DNA from: Actinomadura formosensis NBRC 14204
GTDB taxonomy: Bacteria > Actinomycetota > Actinomycetes > Streptosporangiales > Streptosporangiaceae
DNA: 63,640 bases
Reading direction: 5' to 3'
NCBI RefSeq assembly: GCF_001552155.1
Contig: NZ_BCQQ01000027.1
Span: 1-63,640, forward strand
A program made the translations under genes and the position numbers. Of this stretch, positions 8,025 to 15,558 are shown piece by piece (position 1 is the first letter of the stretch; each line of letters starts with the position of its first letter). The notes below the pieces were generated by a model. That model made no database searches and was not told the DNA's origin. It saw nothing but the letters and a program-made list of their open reading frames with translations.

Positions 8025-8348
8025 TCATAGCTCACCTCCTAGTAGCTGGTCGATGTGCTCGCGCAGTGTGCGGAGCATGGGCGGGTAGCGGTCGGCGTGA
8101 ATCTGGAGCACCCTCACCAGTTCGGGGCCGAAGTAGCGCCGATGCCGCCCCTTCTCCTCGGGACGCAGACAAGTGATGACGCCCTTGTCCGCCCAGGAGC
8201 GCAGGCGTGAAGCCGGTAGGTCCAGGAGCCCCGCCGCGATGGTCGGAGTGAGCCACGGGCCTTCCTCCAAGCCGTGAAGCGCGGCGATCCAGCCCCAGGC
8301 CAGGCGCTCGGTCGTGTCCTGAACATCTATGTCCGGCCGGAGCGTCAT
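8025..8348 (-). CDS. MerR-like helix-turn-helix protein
   Basis: A 107-residue protein. Its middle (about 32-80) reads like a MerR DNA-binding domain: LTPTIAAGLLDLPASRLRSWADKGVITCLRPEEKGRHRRYF, in which the second helix pair and the R-Y/F wing contacts are clear (quoted in pieces: LPASRLRSW, GVITCLRP, GRHRRYF). The C-terminal helix is short, with no effector domain. Its ATG overlaps the stop of the HATPase gene by four bases (ATGA), so the two are co-translated. A DNA-binding partner of the HATPase in a small regulatory unit is the likely role; targets are unknown. Confidence 0.72.
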   Translation of the reverse strand: MTLRPDIDVQDTTERLAWGWIAALHGLEEGPWLTPTIAAGLLDLPASRLRSWADKGVITCLRPEEKGRHRRYFGPELVRVLQIHADRYPPMLRTLREHIDQLLGGEL

Positions 8349-8815
8349 GCCATCACTGCCTGCTGCATGACGGACAGTTCAGACCAGACGACCTTCCCCC
8401 ACGGGGCCACGGGGTAGAAGCCCCAGCCGACCGAGAGAGCATCCACCATGTAGAGGCCGCGCCCGTTCTCACGCTCGAAGTCCAGCGGTAGAAGCTGCGG
8501 TTCGCTGGGGCACCTGTCCCAGACCTCCACCGCAACGCTTGACCCGAAACCGAGCAGGCGGATGCGGATCAGCTTGGACGTCGGCATTCGCTTCCACTGC
8601 CCGTCCGCGTACTGCTCGCAGACCTTGATGGCGTTCGTCACCAGCTCGGTACCGACGGTGAGCATGTCGTCTATGACGTGCGCTGCACGCCAGTGCTGGA
8701 GCGTTCTTTTAAGAAAGATGCGGGCGACAGCTGTTGAGTCGGGCACGGCCACGATGTCAAGGGTGTCGCTGAAACGTACCGGTTTCTTGAGGTGTGTGGC
8801 GTGCTTGTAGATCAT
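8345..8815 (-). CDS. HATPase-domain regulatory protein (anti-sigma-like)
   Basis: A 156-residue GHKL ATP-binding protein. The N-box reads VGTELVTNAIKVCEQ (about 54-68) with the canonical Asn, and the later motifs are EVWDRCPSEP and ENGRGLYMVDALSVGWG, so it should bind ATP. Such stand-alone HATPases are common beside XRE/DUF397 pairs in actinomycetes, as at the whiJ locus of S. coelicolor. The start at 8815 is chosen because GAGGGAAAGG precedes it; an in-frame ATG at 8872 lacks a good site. It is transcribed divergently from the XRE gene with a 247-bp gap, and its stop overlaps the MerR-like gene. Confidence 0.8.
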   Translation of the reverse strand: MIYKHATHLKKPVRFSDTLDIVAVPDSTAVARIFLKRTLQHWRAAHVIDDMLTVGTELVTNAIKVCEQYADGQWKRMPTSKLIRIRLLGFGSSVAVEVWDRCPSEPQLLPLDFERENGRGLYMVDALSVGWGFYPVAPWGKVVWSELSVMQQAVMA

Positions 8816-9062
8816 GCGCCTTTCCCTCGGGGTGGGGGTCATGGTCGGGGTGGTCTGACGGCACCCCTCCATCGGCTACCACCAGACCGCGCCTGGTCAC
8901 TGCGACGTGACGCTCCGAAGTATTCGCCGCAAGATTCCGATGTGCAAGGCTTTCAGATAGAAATCATGCTGATCGGATTCCACGTATGGGAACCTTGCTT
9001 GCAGACTGGTCGATCGGGTGCTTTCATTACGGATGAAAGACCCGGGTCAGAGAGGTGATGCG

Positions 9063-9953
9063 ATGCCGACGCGGCCCACCGGAACGACGGTGCCTCGCCG
9101 CCAACTCGGGCGACATCTGCGCGAGTTGCGCGGTAAGGCTCGTCTTACCGTCAAGGCAGCAGCGGAAGCCATGGAATGGTCAGAGACGACCATTTGGCGA
9201 ATTGAAAACGGGCACACGTCTGTACGCGGGCACGATGTTGAACTGATGTGCAGAATTTACGGTGCTCCTATCAAGCTCACCGAGGGTCTTGTCGGCCTTG
9301 CCAAAGAGACGAAGAACGGAAAGTCGTGGTGGCACGCCTACGGCGACGTAATCCCCGAAAGCTTCGACCTGTACATCGGATTGGAGGAGACAGCCGAACG
9401 GCTGTCGTCCTACCAGTCCGAGCGAGTGCCGGGCCTGGTGCAAACCGAGGACTACGCCCGAACCCTTATTCGGGCGGACAACCCCAGCGAGAGTGACGAG
9501 GAGATCGAACGGCGCGTCCAGGTTCGCGTCCAGCGACAGGCGTTGCTCACCCGGATCGTTGAACCGCCTCAGATCAACTTCGTGCTCCATGAGGCCGTCC
9601 TGCGTCCGGCGATCGGCAGTAACGAGATCATGGCTGGTCAGCTCGCCCATCTGGCCGAGGTGAACCGGCTCCCCAACGTCTCGGTGCGCGTAATTCCGTT
9701 CGTCCACGGTCTTCACCCCGGCATCATGTCCGGCCAGTTCGTCATGATGCACTTCCCTGCCAATGGGGATGGTCGTCCGAGCGAGCCGACGACCATCTAC
9801 GTAGAGGGTTTCACCGGAGCCCTCTACCTCGAAAAGCCGGAAGAGGTTGAGCGATACCAAGCCGCCTTCACGTCGACCTGGAATGCCGCTCTCAGTGAAG
9901 CGGACAGCACGAGTTTCCTCCACCAAGCAGCAAAGGGCTTTCAGCGTGAGTGA
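9063..9953 (+). CDS. XRE-family regulator with DUF5753 (WhiJ-like)
   Basis: A 296-residue protein. The N-terminal helix-turn-helix (about 15-70) contains AAAEAMEWSETTIWRIENG, the standard XRE recognition helix. The DUF5753 effector domain follows, with its typical YQSERVPGLVQTEDYAR signature and the PNVSVRVIPF segment. These proteins pair with a small DUF397 protein encoded immediately downstream, and DUF397 partners in Streptomyces modulate the DNA binding of the regulator (whiJ-type loci). The ATG at 9063 follows AGAGGTG; an earlier in-frame start is less likely. It overlaps the DUF397 gene. It is one of two such pairs in the window and lies inside the block that splits the tad locus. Confidence 0.88.
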   Translation: MPTRPTGTTVPRRQLGRHLRELRGKARLTVKAAAEAMEWSETTIWRIENGHTSVRGHDVELMCRIYGAPIKLTEGLVGLAKETKNGKSWWHAYGDVIPESFDLYIGLEETAERLSSYQSERVPGLVQTEDYARTLIRADNPSESDEEIERRVQVRVQRQALLTRIVEPPQINFVLHEAVLRPAIGSNEIMAGQLAHLAEVNRLPNVSVRVIPFVHGLHPGIMSGQFVMMHFPANGDGRPSEPTTIYVEGFTGALYLEKPEEVERYQAAFTSTWNAALSEADSTSFLHQAAKGFQRE

Positions 9954-10155
9954 CATCGACAAGGAGCGGACGACGTGGCGCAAGTCGAGCCGCAGCAATG
10001 GACAGCAGGAATGCGTAGAAGTGGCTGCGGCAGGAAAAGGCCGGGTGGCCGTGAGGGATAGCAAGAACCCATCCGGCCCCATGCTGCTGCTTACGTCCGC
10101 CGACTTTGCCGCGATCAGGCGTGGCATCATCGCGGACAAGCACCACGGGGCGTAA
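9946..10155 (+). CDS. DUF397 protein, partner of the upstream XRE regulator
   Basis: A 69-residue protein with the family signature WRKSSRS near the N-terminus, then ECVEVA, GRVAVRDSKNPSGPML and a C-terminal ADFAAIRRG helix. The GTG start at 9946 lies inside the end of the XRE gene (8-bp overlap in another frame), indicating coupled translation. In actinomycetes these small acidic proteins work with their cognate DUF5753 regulators, in some cases with toxin-antitoxin-like behaviour. It is followed by a strong terminator, which marks the right end of the inserted block. Confidence 0.88.
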   Translation: MSDIDKERTTWRKSSRSNGQQECVEVAAAGKGRVAVRDSKNPSGPMLLLTSADFAAIRRGIIADKHHGA

Positions 10156-10169
10156 CCGCCCTCGGATCG

Positions 10170-10214
10170 GGGAAGCATCGCGCCCGATCAGCCGAGGCTG
10201 ATCGGGTGCTTCCC
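10170..10214. terminator. Strong two-segment terminator after the XRE/DUF397 pair
   Basis: Nested arms GGGAAGCA/TGCTTCCC (8 bp) and CCCGATCAGCC/GGCTGATCGGG (11 bp) form a long stem with a two-base loop, 15 bp past the DUF397 stop. It lies directly against the start of the second flp-leader copy. Confidence 0.75.
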
Positions 10215-10218
10215 ACAG

Positions 10219-10285
10219 CAGTGGACGCCCCGCGATCCCTGTACATCCCAGAGCATCACTACACCACCATCTTCATCGCCCGCAT
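10219..10285 (-). pseudogene. Dead flp copy (first about 22 codons, two stops)
   Basis: The minus strand from the ATG at 10,285 reads MRAMKMVV, identical to the intact flp. The two codons CGG CGA that follow in the intact gene are TAG TGA here. Similarity continues at DNA level (AGGGATCG.GGG.xxTCCAC) for about 60 bases and then stops at the terminator of the inserted block. The ribosome binding site and leader up to the tadC stop are preserved. This is where flp should sit after tadC, so this is either the remains of one of two tandem flp genes or the product of a duplication made by the insertion. Confidence 0.7.
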
Positions 10286-10371
10286 GGGGCTCCTTCCGCT
10301 CGTGGTTCTCCTCAAGGCTGCCGACCCGGAAAGCAGCCCGGCGACCGAACACGCTTCTGTGGAAACCGGGT

Positions 10372-11256
10372 TCACCGGGGCAGGAGGATGGTCGAGGCGA
10401 TCCCGGCGATGGCTGGGACGACGCCGAGGAGGACGAAGGCGGGCAGGAAGCACAGGCCGAGCGGGGCCAGTGCCCGGACGCCCGCCGCGCGGGCCTTAGC
10501 TGCGGCCTCCGTCCGGGCGGCGCGGCGCTGGTCACGCGCGAGGCGGCTGAGGGACGGCGCCAGCGCCGCACCCGTGGACGTGGCCCGGACGGCCGTCCGG
10601 GCGAGGGGCGCGAGCATCGGCTCCCTCGTGAGCGCGAGCCACACCTCCGCAGGGTCGGCACCAAGCCTGATCTGGACGGAAACAGATCGCAGTTCATCCC
10701 CGAGCGGCCCTCCCACCGCGTCCGCTACCGCGGCCACGGCATCGTGCCAGGGCGCGCCGCCACGCAGACACGCGGCGAGGAGATCCACCGCGACGGGCAG
10801 GTCCGCGATGAGGCGTGCCCTCCGGCGCCGGCGTTCCGCGTTCCCGACGCGACCGAACGAGAACCAGACGGCCACCGCGACGAGCGCGCCGATCACTCCG
10901 CCGGTCAGGCCACCCACCGTTCCCAGGCCCAGGAGCCCCGCCGCCCCAGCAGCCGCACACCGAAGACGAAGGTCGCGCCGCCGGGCAGCTTCTGAGCGGC
11001 TTCCCTCCTTCCCGTCATCCGTCCGCCTCTTCACCTGGCCGTCCGCTCGGCCGAGCACATGGCTCTTCGTCCGTCCGTGGGAAGACGGGTCGACGCGGGT
11101 GCGGTCCCAGAGCCGTGGAGCCTGTGTTCTGGTGGCCGCATGCCTCGGTGAGGATGCTCGGAGCTGACCTGCCAGCCGCTGCGCGGCGGCGTTCCTCTCC
11201 TTGGGGAGAAGAAAGGCCGATGCCGCCGCGCAGAGCACAGCCGCCAATGCCGTCAT
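10372..11256 (-). CDS. tadC: TadC-like type II/IV secretion F-domain protein
   Basis: A 294-residue protein. After a hydrophobic N-terminal helix and a long basic linker there are membrane helices at about 100-140. The T2SF domain follows (LPVAVDLLAACLRGGAPWHDAV, about 155-176; the long conserved amphipathic helices to about 255), and a final membrane pair PLGLCFLPAFVLLGVVPAIAGI closes the protein. This is the inner-membrane platform protein of the Flp/Tad pilus motor. The ATG overlaps the TGA of an upstream transposase-derived frame. In an intact locus it would follow tadB directly; here about 460 bp of transposase remnant intervene. Confidence 0.85.
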   Translation of the reverse strand: MTALAAVLCAAASAFLLPKERNAAAQRLAGQLRASSPRHAATRTQAPRLWDRTRVDPSSHGRTKSHVLGRADGQVKRRTDDGKEGSRSEAARRRDLRLRCAAAGAAGLLGLGTVGGLTGGVIGALVAVAVWFSFGRVGNAERRRRRARLIADLPVAVDLLAACLRGGAPWHDAVAAVADAVGGPLGDELRSVSVQIRLGADPAEVWLALTREPMLAPLARTAVRATSTGAALAPSLSRLARDQRRAARTEAAAKARAAGVRALAPLGLCFLPAFVLLGVVPAIAGIASTILLPR

Positions 11257-11715
11257 TGCTTCACCTGCTCCTCCTCGTTGACCAGGCCACTGTCGTGCGG
11301 CTCGGCCGGGACTTCGGCCCGGTGCGAGGCCATGTCACCCATTACCGCCACCGCCTGAGCACACCGCGCGGATCACGGCTCGGGTCCACGCTTTGGCCGC
11401 TCCCCCCTGAGAGGAAGGGGATTCTTGAGGCCCCCGCCATGGAGATGTGCGGGGATTCCCCGCTCGGGCCGCCTTCTGCCCCGGCGGGGCAGGAGGTCTT
11501 CCACATCAACGCCGTCCCGGTTCAGCCCCGCCCGGACGAGCATCACACGCGCGGAGTTCTTGTCCCTGGGCGAGACGGCTCCGCACACAATGCAGGTGAA
11601 CGCGATCCTGGAAACGCGCGGTCGGCCCCCGGATGGGCAGGTGTGGCCGCCGTGGGGCGTGACGGCCTTCGGGGAGGCCGGTCCAGGGAGTCTTCCAGGA
11701 GCACGGGGGTGACGG
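11254..11715 (-). pseudogene. TnpB (IS200/IS605-type) C-terminal remnant
   Basis: One minus-strand frame between tadB and tadC reads like the end of a TnpB/OrfB protein. It shows a zinc-knuckle half FTCIVCGAVSPRDKNSAR (second CxxC, then the RuvC-III D..N.AR motif) and continues as VMLVRAGLNRDGVDVEDLLP. The first knuckle is damaged (TCPSGG in place of CxxC). The frame stops near 11,373 and, if read through, stays open to the TGA that overlaps the tadC start. No N-terminal two thirds and no tnpA are present, so only the 3' end of an old insertion survives. Family assignment is by motif only. Confidence 0.6.
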
Positions 11716-12411
11716 TCAGTGGGGTGACTCGGCGTTCTTGGCCAGGTGGCGGGTCCAGTAGAGGCCCAGGAAGTTGAGGGCCATGCCGACGATCAGGCAC
11801 GCCAGGCCGGGGAGGGTCCCGCAGAGGAACGGGATCGGGTGAGCGCCCAGGGCCGCGGCCATGGCCAGGCCGAGAAGCGGGAGGACGGCGAGCAGCCTGG
11901 CCGTCGCACGCGGGCCGGCGAGCTGGACCGACACGTCCTGCCGCTGGGCCTCTTCGGCGCGCAGCGCGCCCGCCAGGCCGTCCAGGACGGTCGCGAGCGT
12001 GCCGCCGCGTTCCGCGCCGATGCGCCAGCAGGCCGCCAGGAGACGGAGCCCCTCGGCTCCTGGCCGGGCCGCCAGCTCGTCCAGGTGGTCTGGCGGCGGG
12101 CGGGGGATGCGAAGGAGCTCCTCGGACACCTGCGGGTCCAGGACGGCGGCCGCCGCCGTGAACGCCTTGTCGGGGGTCCGGCCGGCGGACAGTTCGGCGG
12201 CCATGGCGTCGCAGAGTTCGATGACGGACGTCCGCCACCGCTGCGGGCGGGTCCGGCGTTCTCGCAGGGCCTCGGCTCTGGCTCTCAGGAAGCGCAGGGG
12301 GTCGTCCGGCGGCGGGGTGACGAGCCGGTCGAGGCGGTGGGCCGCCGGAGAGGGGGTCAGGAGCATCCAGACGGCGGCGGCCGAGCAGAGCACCGCCAGT
12401 GCGATGATCAT
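11716..12411 (-). CDS. tadB: TadB-like type II/IV secretion F-domain protein
   Basis: A 231-residue protein: an N-terminal membrane helix (1-20), a T2SF domain with IELCDAMAAELSAGRTPDKAF (about 64-84) and an ACWRIGAERGGTLATVLDGLA motif (about 127-147), then two C-terminal membrane helices (about 172-192 and 197-222). It is paired with TadC to form the membrane platform of the Tad pilus motor. The ATG overlaps the tadA stop (ATGA), so the two are translationally coupled. The start was chosen on this overlap and on where the hydrophobic N-terminus begins; the frame itself stays open further upstream. Confidence 0.85.
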   Translation of the reverse strand: MIIALAVLCSAAAVWMLLTPSPAAHRLDRLVTPPPDDPLRFLRARAEALRERRTRPQRWRTSVIELCDAMAAELSAGRTPDKAFTAAAAVLDPQVSEELLRIPRPPPDHLDELAARPGAEGLRLLAACWRIGAERGGTLATVLDGLAGALRAEEAQRQDVSVQLAGPRATARLLAVLPLLGLAMAAALGAHPIPFLCGTLPGLACLIVGMALNFLGLYWTRHLAKNAESPH

Positions 12412-13559
12412 CGGTCTTCCTCCAGCCGGGTGTGGAGGGCGTCCGCACCGGGGGCCGGAACGACCTCGCCGGACGCGGTGAACGACACGGCCGGGACGGC
12501 ACCGACCAGGCCGTCGGACGCTCGGCGCAGAAGGCAGATCTCGGCCACGCGGCGGCGTCCGCCGCCCGGGTCGCGGACCAGGTGCACGACGATGTCCAGT
12601 GCGGCGGCCAGTTGGCTGTGCACGGCCTCCCGGGTCAGGCCCGCGGCGCACGCCAGCGCTTCCAGGCGCGCCGGCACGTCCGCGGCCGTGTTGGCGTGGA
12701 GGGTGCCGCACCCGCCTTCGTGGCCCGTGTTCAAAGCCTGTAGGAGAACGACGACCTCCCGGCCTCTGACCTCGCCCACGACCAAGCGGTCGGGGCGCAT
12801 GCGGAGTGCCTGGCGGACCAGGTCGTCGAGGGTCACTCCTCCGGCGCCCTCCACATTGGGCGGGCGGGCCTCCAGGCGCACCACGTGCGGGTGGGCCGGT
12901 CTCAGTTCGGCGGAGTCTTCGACGAGGAGTAGCCGTTCGGCCGGATCGACCAGCGACAGCAGGCTGCCCAACAGGGTGGTTTTGCCCGTTCCGGTGCCGC
13001 CGGTGATCAAGAAGGCGGCTCGGGACCGGATCAGCGCGGCGAGGAGATCCGCGCCCTCGGGCGGGACGGTCCGGGCCGTGATCAGCTCGTCCAGCGTGAA
13101 GGCGCGGCGCCGCGGCAGCCGCAGGGACAGGCAGGTGCCGCCCGCGGCCACCGGCGGCAGGACCGCGTGCAGCCGCACCCCGCCCGGCAGCCGGGCGTCG
13201 GCGTAGGGGGCCGCGTCGTCGAGCCGGCGTCCGGCGGCGGCGGTGAGGCGCTGGGCCAGGCGGCGCAGGGACGCCTCATCGGTGAACCGCACGGAGGTGC
13301 GGACGAGCCCCGAACCCGTATCGGCCCAGACCTCGTCCGGGCCGTTCACCAAGATGTCGGTGACATCGGGGGCACGCAGCAGCGGCTCCAGCGGCCCCGC
13401 GCCGACGTACTCGGCGCACAACTCGTCCGCCAGCGCGAGCACCTCCCGGTCGCCGAGCAGCCGCTCCTCCGCGCGCAGGGCCGCGGCGACCCGTCCGGTG
13501 GTCGCCTCCGCGCCGTCGTTGGCGAGTCGCTCCCGTACCGCGTCGGACAATCTCGTCAT
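12408..13559 (-). CDS. tadA: TadA/CpaF-type pilus assembly ATPase
   Basis: A 383-residue secretion ATPase. It has the N-terminal CpaF domain (EYVGAGPLEPLL, DVTDILVNGPDEVW) and Walker A GGTGTGKTTL at about residues 181-190. The Asp box VEDSAEL, Walker B region PDRLVVGEVRG and the His box ALNTGHEGGCGTLHAN follow. It powers assembly of the Flp pilus or its secretion channel at the inner membrane. It lies 27 bp after ssd and overlaps tadB. The start is ATG with AAGGAGG upstream. It corresponds to Rv3659c in the syntenic locus. Confidence 0.92.
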   Translation of the reverse strand: MTRLSDAVRERLANDGAEATTGRVAAALRAEERLLGDREVLALADELCAEYVGAGPLEPLLRAPDVTDILVNGPDEVWADTGSGLVRTSVRFTDEASLRRLAQRLTAAAGRRLDDAAPYADARLPGGVRLHAVLPPVAAGGTCLSLRLPRRRAFTLDELITARTVPPEGADLLAALIRSRAAFLITGGTGTGKTTLLGSLLSLVDPAERLLLVEDSAELRPAHPHVVRLEARPPNVEGAGGVTLDDLVRQALRMRPDRLVVGEVRGREVVVLLQALNTGHEGGCGTLHANTAADVPARLEALACAAGLTREAVHSQLAAALDIVVHLVRDPGGGRRRVAEICLLRRASDGLVGAVPAVSFTASGEVVPAPGADALHTRLEEDR

Positions 13560-13586
13560 GACGCCTCCTTGGTGACGAGCACGTGG

Positions 13587-14663
13587 TCAGGCCGCTTCTC
13601 GGTAGGCGTAGGGCTGGAGGGCCAGGTCGGCCAGGACGGTGGTGCAGAAGTCGGTGAGGGGGCCGCGCCGGCAGGCCCGTTCCAGGTCGCCTTCGTCGAT
13701 GGCGGCGGGGAGGCGGCGGTCGCGTTCGAAGGCGCCGGCGGACGGGAGGCCGAGGGCGGTCGCGACCGCGTCCGGGGTGAGGCCGCCCGGGGCCGGGCCC
13801 TGGACGACGAGCCGCAGGTCGGCGGTGTCCCGGCGGAGGGCGGCGGCGAGGCCGTCGGCGGCGACGGTGGCGCGGACCTCTGCGGGGACGAGCAGGAACG
13901 TGACGTCGGCGGAGCGCAGGGCGGCGCGGCCGACGTCGCCCGGGTAGCGGGGGACGTCCGCGATGACCAGGTCGAAACCGCGGGAGGCGGCGTCGAGCAG
14001 GGCGCGGGCGGCCTCGTCGGGGACCGGGACGGGCTCACCGCGCCGCCACGACAGGACGGACAGGTCGCCGGAGCGGGGCAGGGTCTCGCGGAGGGTGGCG
14101 GCGCTGAGGCGGCCGCGCCGTTCGGCGAGGTCGGGCCAGCGGGCGCCCTCCCGCGATTCCAGCCCCAGCATGAGCTCGACGCCGCCGCCGAACGGGTCGG
14201 CGTCCACGAGGAGGGTGCGCAGGCCCTGGCCCTCGGCGGCCAGGCCGAGGGTGGCCGCGAGGACGCTGGCGCCGGCGCCGCCGCGGGAGCCGACGACGCA
14301 GAGCGTCGTGGCCCAGCCGCCTTCGGGTTCGCAGGCCGCGGCGAACGCGTTGATCAGCCAGTCCTCATGGTCGGGCAGGGCGGCGACGTCCTGCGCGCCG
14401 GCCTCGACCGCGAGCCGGTACGCCTCGGATGTGGCGCCGTCGCCGGTGACGAGGACGACGCCGGGGCGGCGCTGGAGACCGGCGGACGCCACGTCCGCGG
14501 CCATGTCGGCGCCCACGAGGATGAGGGCGGGCCACGTCCAGGCGGGTCTGGCCTCATCGGGCCCGTAGGCGACCTCCGCGTGGGCGTCGGCGGCGGCCGC
14601 GAGGCGGAGCAGGCCGTCGGCGAGGGCGGGGTCGCCCGTGACGATCAGTGCCGCGAGGTTCAT
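13587..14663 (-). CDS. ssd: Septum-site/CpaE-like ParA-family protein (Ssd)
   Basis: A 358-residue protein with a receiver-like N-terminal part (residues 1-115) and a MinD/ParA-type ATPase domain. The latter has a degenerate P-loop GSRGGAGASVLAA (about 124-136, lacking the catalytic Lys-Thr pair), the switch LVDADPFGGG and the FDLVIADVPR strand. This matches Rv3660c (Ssd) and CpaE proteins, which guide Tad pilus machinery or septum placement. It is the first gene of the tad operon. The ATG at 14,663 follows GAAGGAG; longer frames upstream have no support. Confidence 0.87.
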   Translation of the reverse strand: MNLAALIVTGDPALADGLLRLAAAADAHAEVAYGPDEARPAWTWPALILVGADMAADVASAGLQRRPGVVLVTGDGATSEAYRLAVEAGAQDVAALPDHEDWLINAFAAACEPEGGWATTLCVVGSRGGAGASVLAATLGLAAEGQGLRTLLVDADPFGGGVELMLGLESREGARWPDLAERRGRLSAATLRETLPRSGDLSVLSWRRGEPVPVPDEAARALLDAASRGFDLVIADVPRYPGDVGRAALRSADVTFLLVPAEVRATVAADGLAAALRRDTADLRLVVQGPAPGGLTPDAVATALGLPSAGAFERDRRLPAAIDEGDLERACRRGPLTDFCTTVLADLALQPYAYREAA

Positions 14664-14770
14664 CGGATGGCTCCTTCGACGTTCGGAGACATCCACCTTG
14701 CGGGGCGGGGCGGGGGCACGGACGGCGTTCGGCCGACTGTGGATAACTTCGCCGGAGTGCCTGGTGAGCG

Positions 14771-14798
14771 GGCCGGGCGGTGGTGCCACCGCCCGGCC
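14771..14798. repeat. 13-bp near-perfect palindromic hairpin
   Basis: Arms GGCCGGGCGGTGG and CCACCGCCCGGCC are separated by two bases. It lies 108 bp upstream of ssd, so it would fold in the tad operon leader if transcription starts to its right. Confidence 0.6.
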
Positions 14799-14811
14799 GG
14801 CTCGAAAACTG

Positions 14812-14846
14812 GACGACCCCCGCCGGGGGGGAGAGCGGGGGTCGTC
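14812..14846. terminator. 12-bp stem hairpin, possible terminator or attenuator
   Basis: Arms GACGACCCCCGC and GCGGGGGTCGTC enclose an 11-base G-rich loop. It lies 13 bases to the right of the previous hairpin, with a third weaker stem around 14,850-14,882. No T-run follows on either strand. Confidence 0.45.
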
Positions 14847-14970
14847 GGGCGGGTCCGGCTCCGGGGGGGTAGAGCCGGGTCCGCTTTCCAGGAAAGCCTC
14901 AAGGGAGTTCGGCCTGGGCCGTAGGTAAGTTCGTCCTATGGGAGAGGCAAACTCACTCACTCCAGTCTAG

Positions 14971-14987
14971 GCATATACAACATATGC
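14971..14987. promoter_or_regulatory. AT-rich inverted repeat, operator candidate
   Basis: GCATAT-ACAAC-ATATGC is a perfect 6-bp inverted repeat standing out in otherwise GC-rich DNA, 308 bp upstream of ssd. The symmetry suggests binding by a dimeric regulator; which one is unknown. Confidence 0.4.
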
Positions 14988-15230
14988 TGCCCGATCATCG
15001 AGAGTGGCGTCGAGGTGCAAAGCCGTCCGGCGGATGACGAGTTTTCTCATCTGGCTGGAACATCGCGCACCGCGAGGTGTCACAAGGCGCAGGCCCCTCC
15101 ACGACAGGGCGTCCCGCCCCGCGCACACGGCGTGCATAGGGACGGAAGTGGGAGCGTACAGCAGAACTAAAGATCTTTCCGTCCGCACGGCTGATCGGCC
15201 GCCAAAAGGAAACGGTCACGGTGAGTGATC

Positions 15231-15260
15231 AATTCCGGATCCAGCACCCAAATTCCGGAT
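15231..15260. repeat. Direct repeat AATTCCGGAT, 20-bp period
   Basis: AATTCCGGAT occurs at 15,231-15,240 and 15,251-15,260, two helical turns apart. The second copy runs into a TTCCGGA..TCCGAA partial palindrome. The spacing suits cooperative binding of a regulator. Confidence 0.4.
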
Positions 15261-15558
15261 TGTCCGAAATATCCTTAACCAGCCCCGCCGGGTATCGATG
15301 TCCCGTCCGGCGCGGCCCGCGGCAGTGCGCCACGATTACCGAACAGGGGCTTGTCAGCGGGGCGGAGGGGGCGTAGACAGGTGTTACGGACCACGTGTCC
15401 GTGCACGGCAACCGGGTACCCACGCGCGACCAGCCGCGGGAGGCGCGTCGAGACGGGCTTGACCCGATCCGACGGACTTGAGATGCACGCTTGGTAACCC
15501 GGTGTGACGTGCCTGGCGGCGGCGTCCTGGAACGGGGCGCCGCTCGCTCCGTCAGGGG

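Larger units (their letters stand above)
14664..15558. other. Long intergenic region rich in hairpins and repeats
   Basis: About 900 bases between the pentapeptide gene stop and ssd. No convincing gene lies in it. It does contain a run of strong hairpins near the ssd side, an AT-rich inverted repeat and a short direct repeat, listed separately. It must hold the tad operon promoter. Confidence 0.6.
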
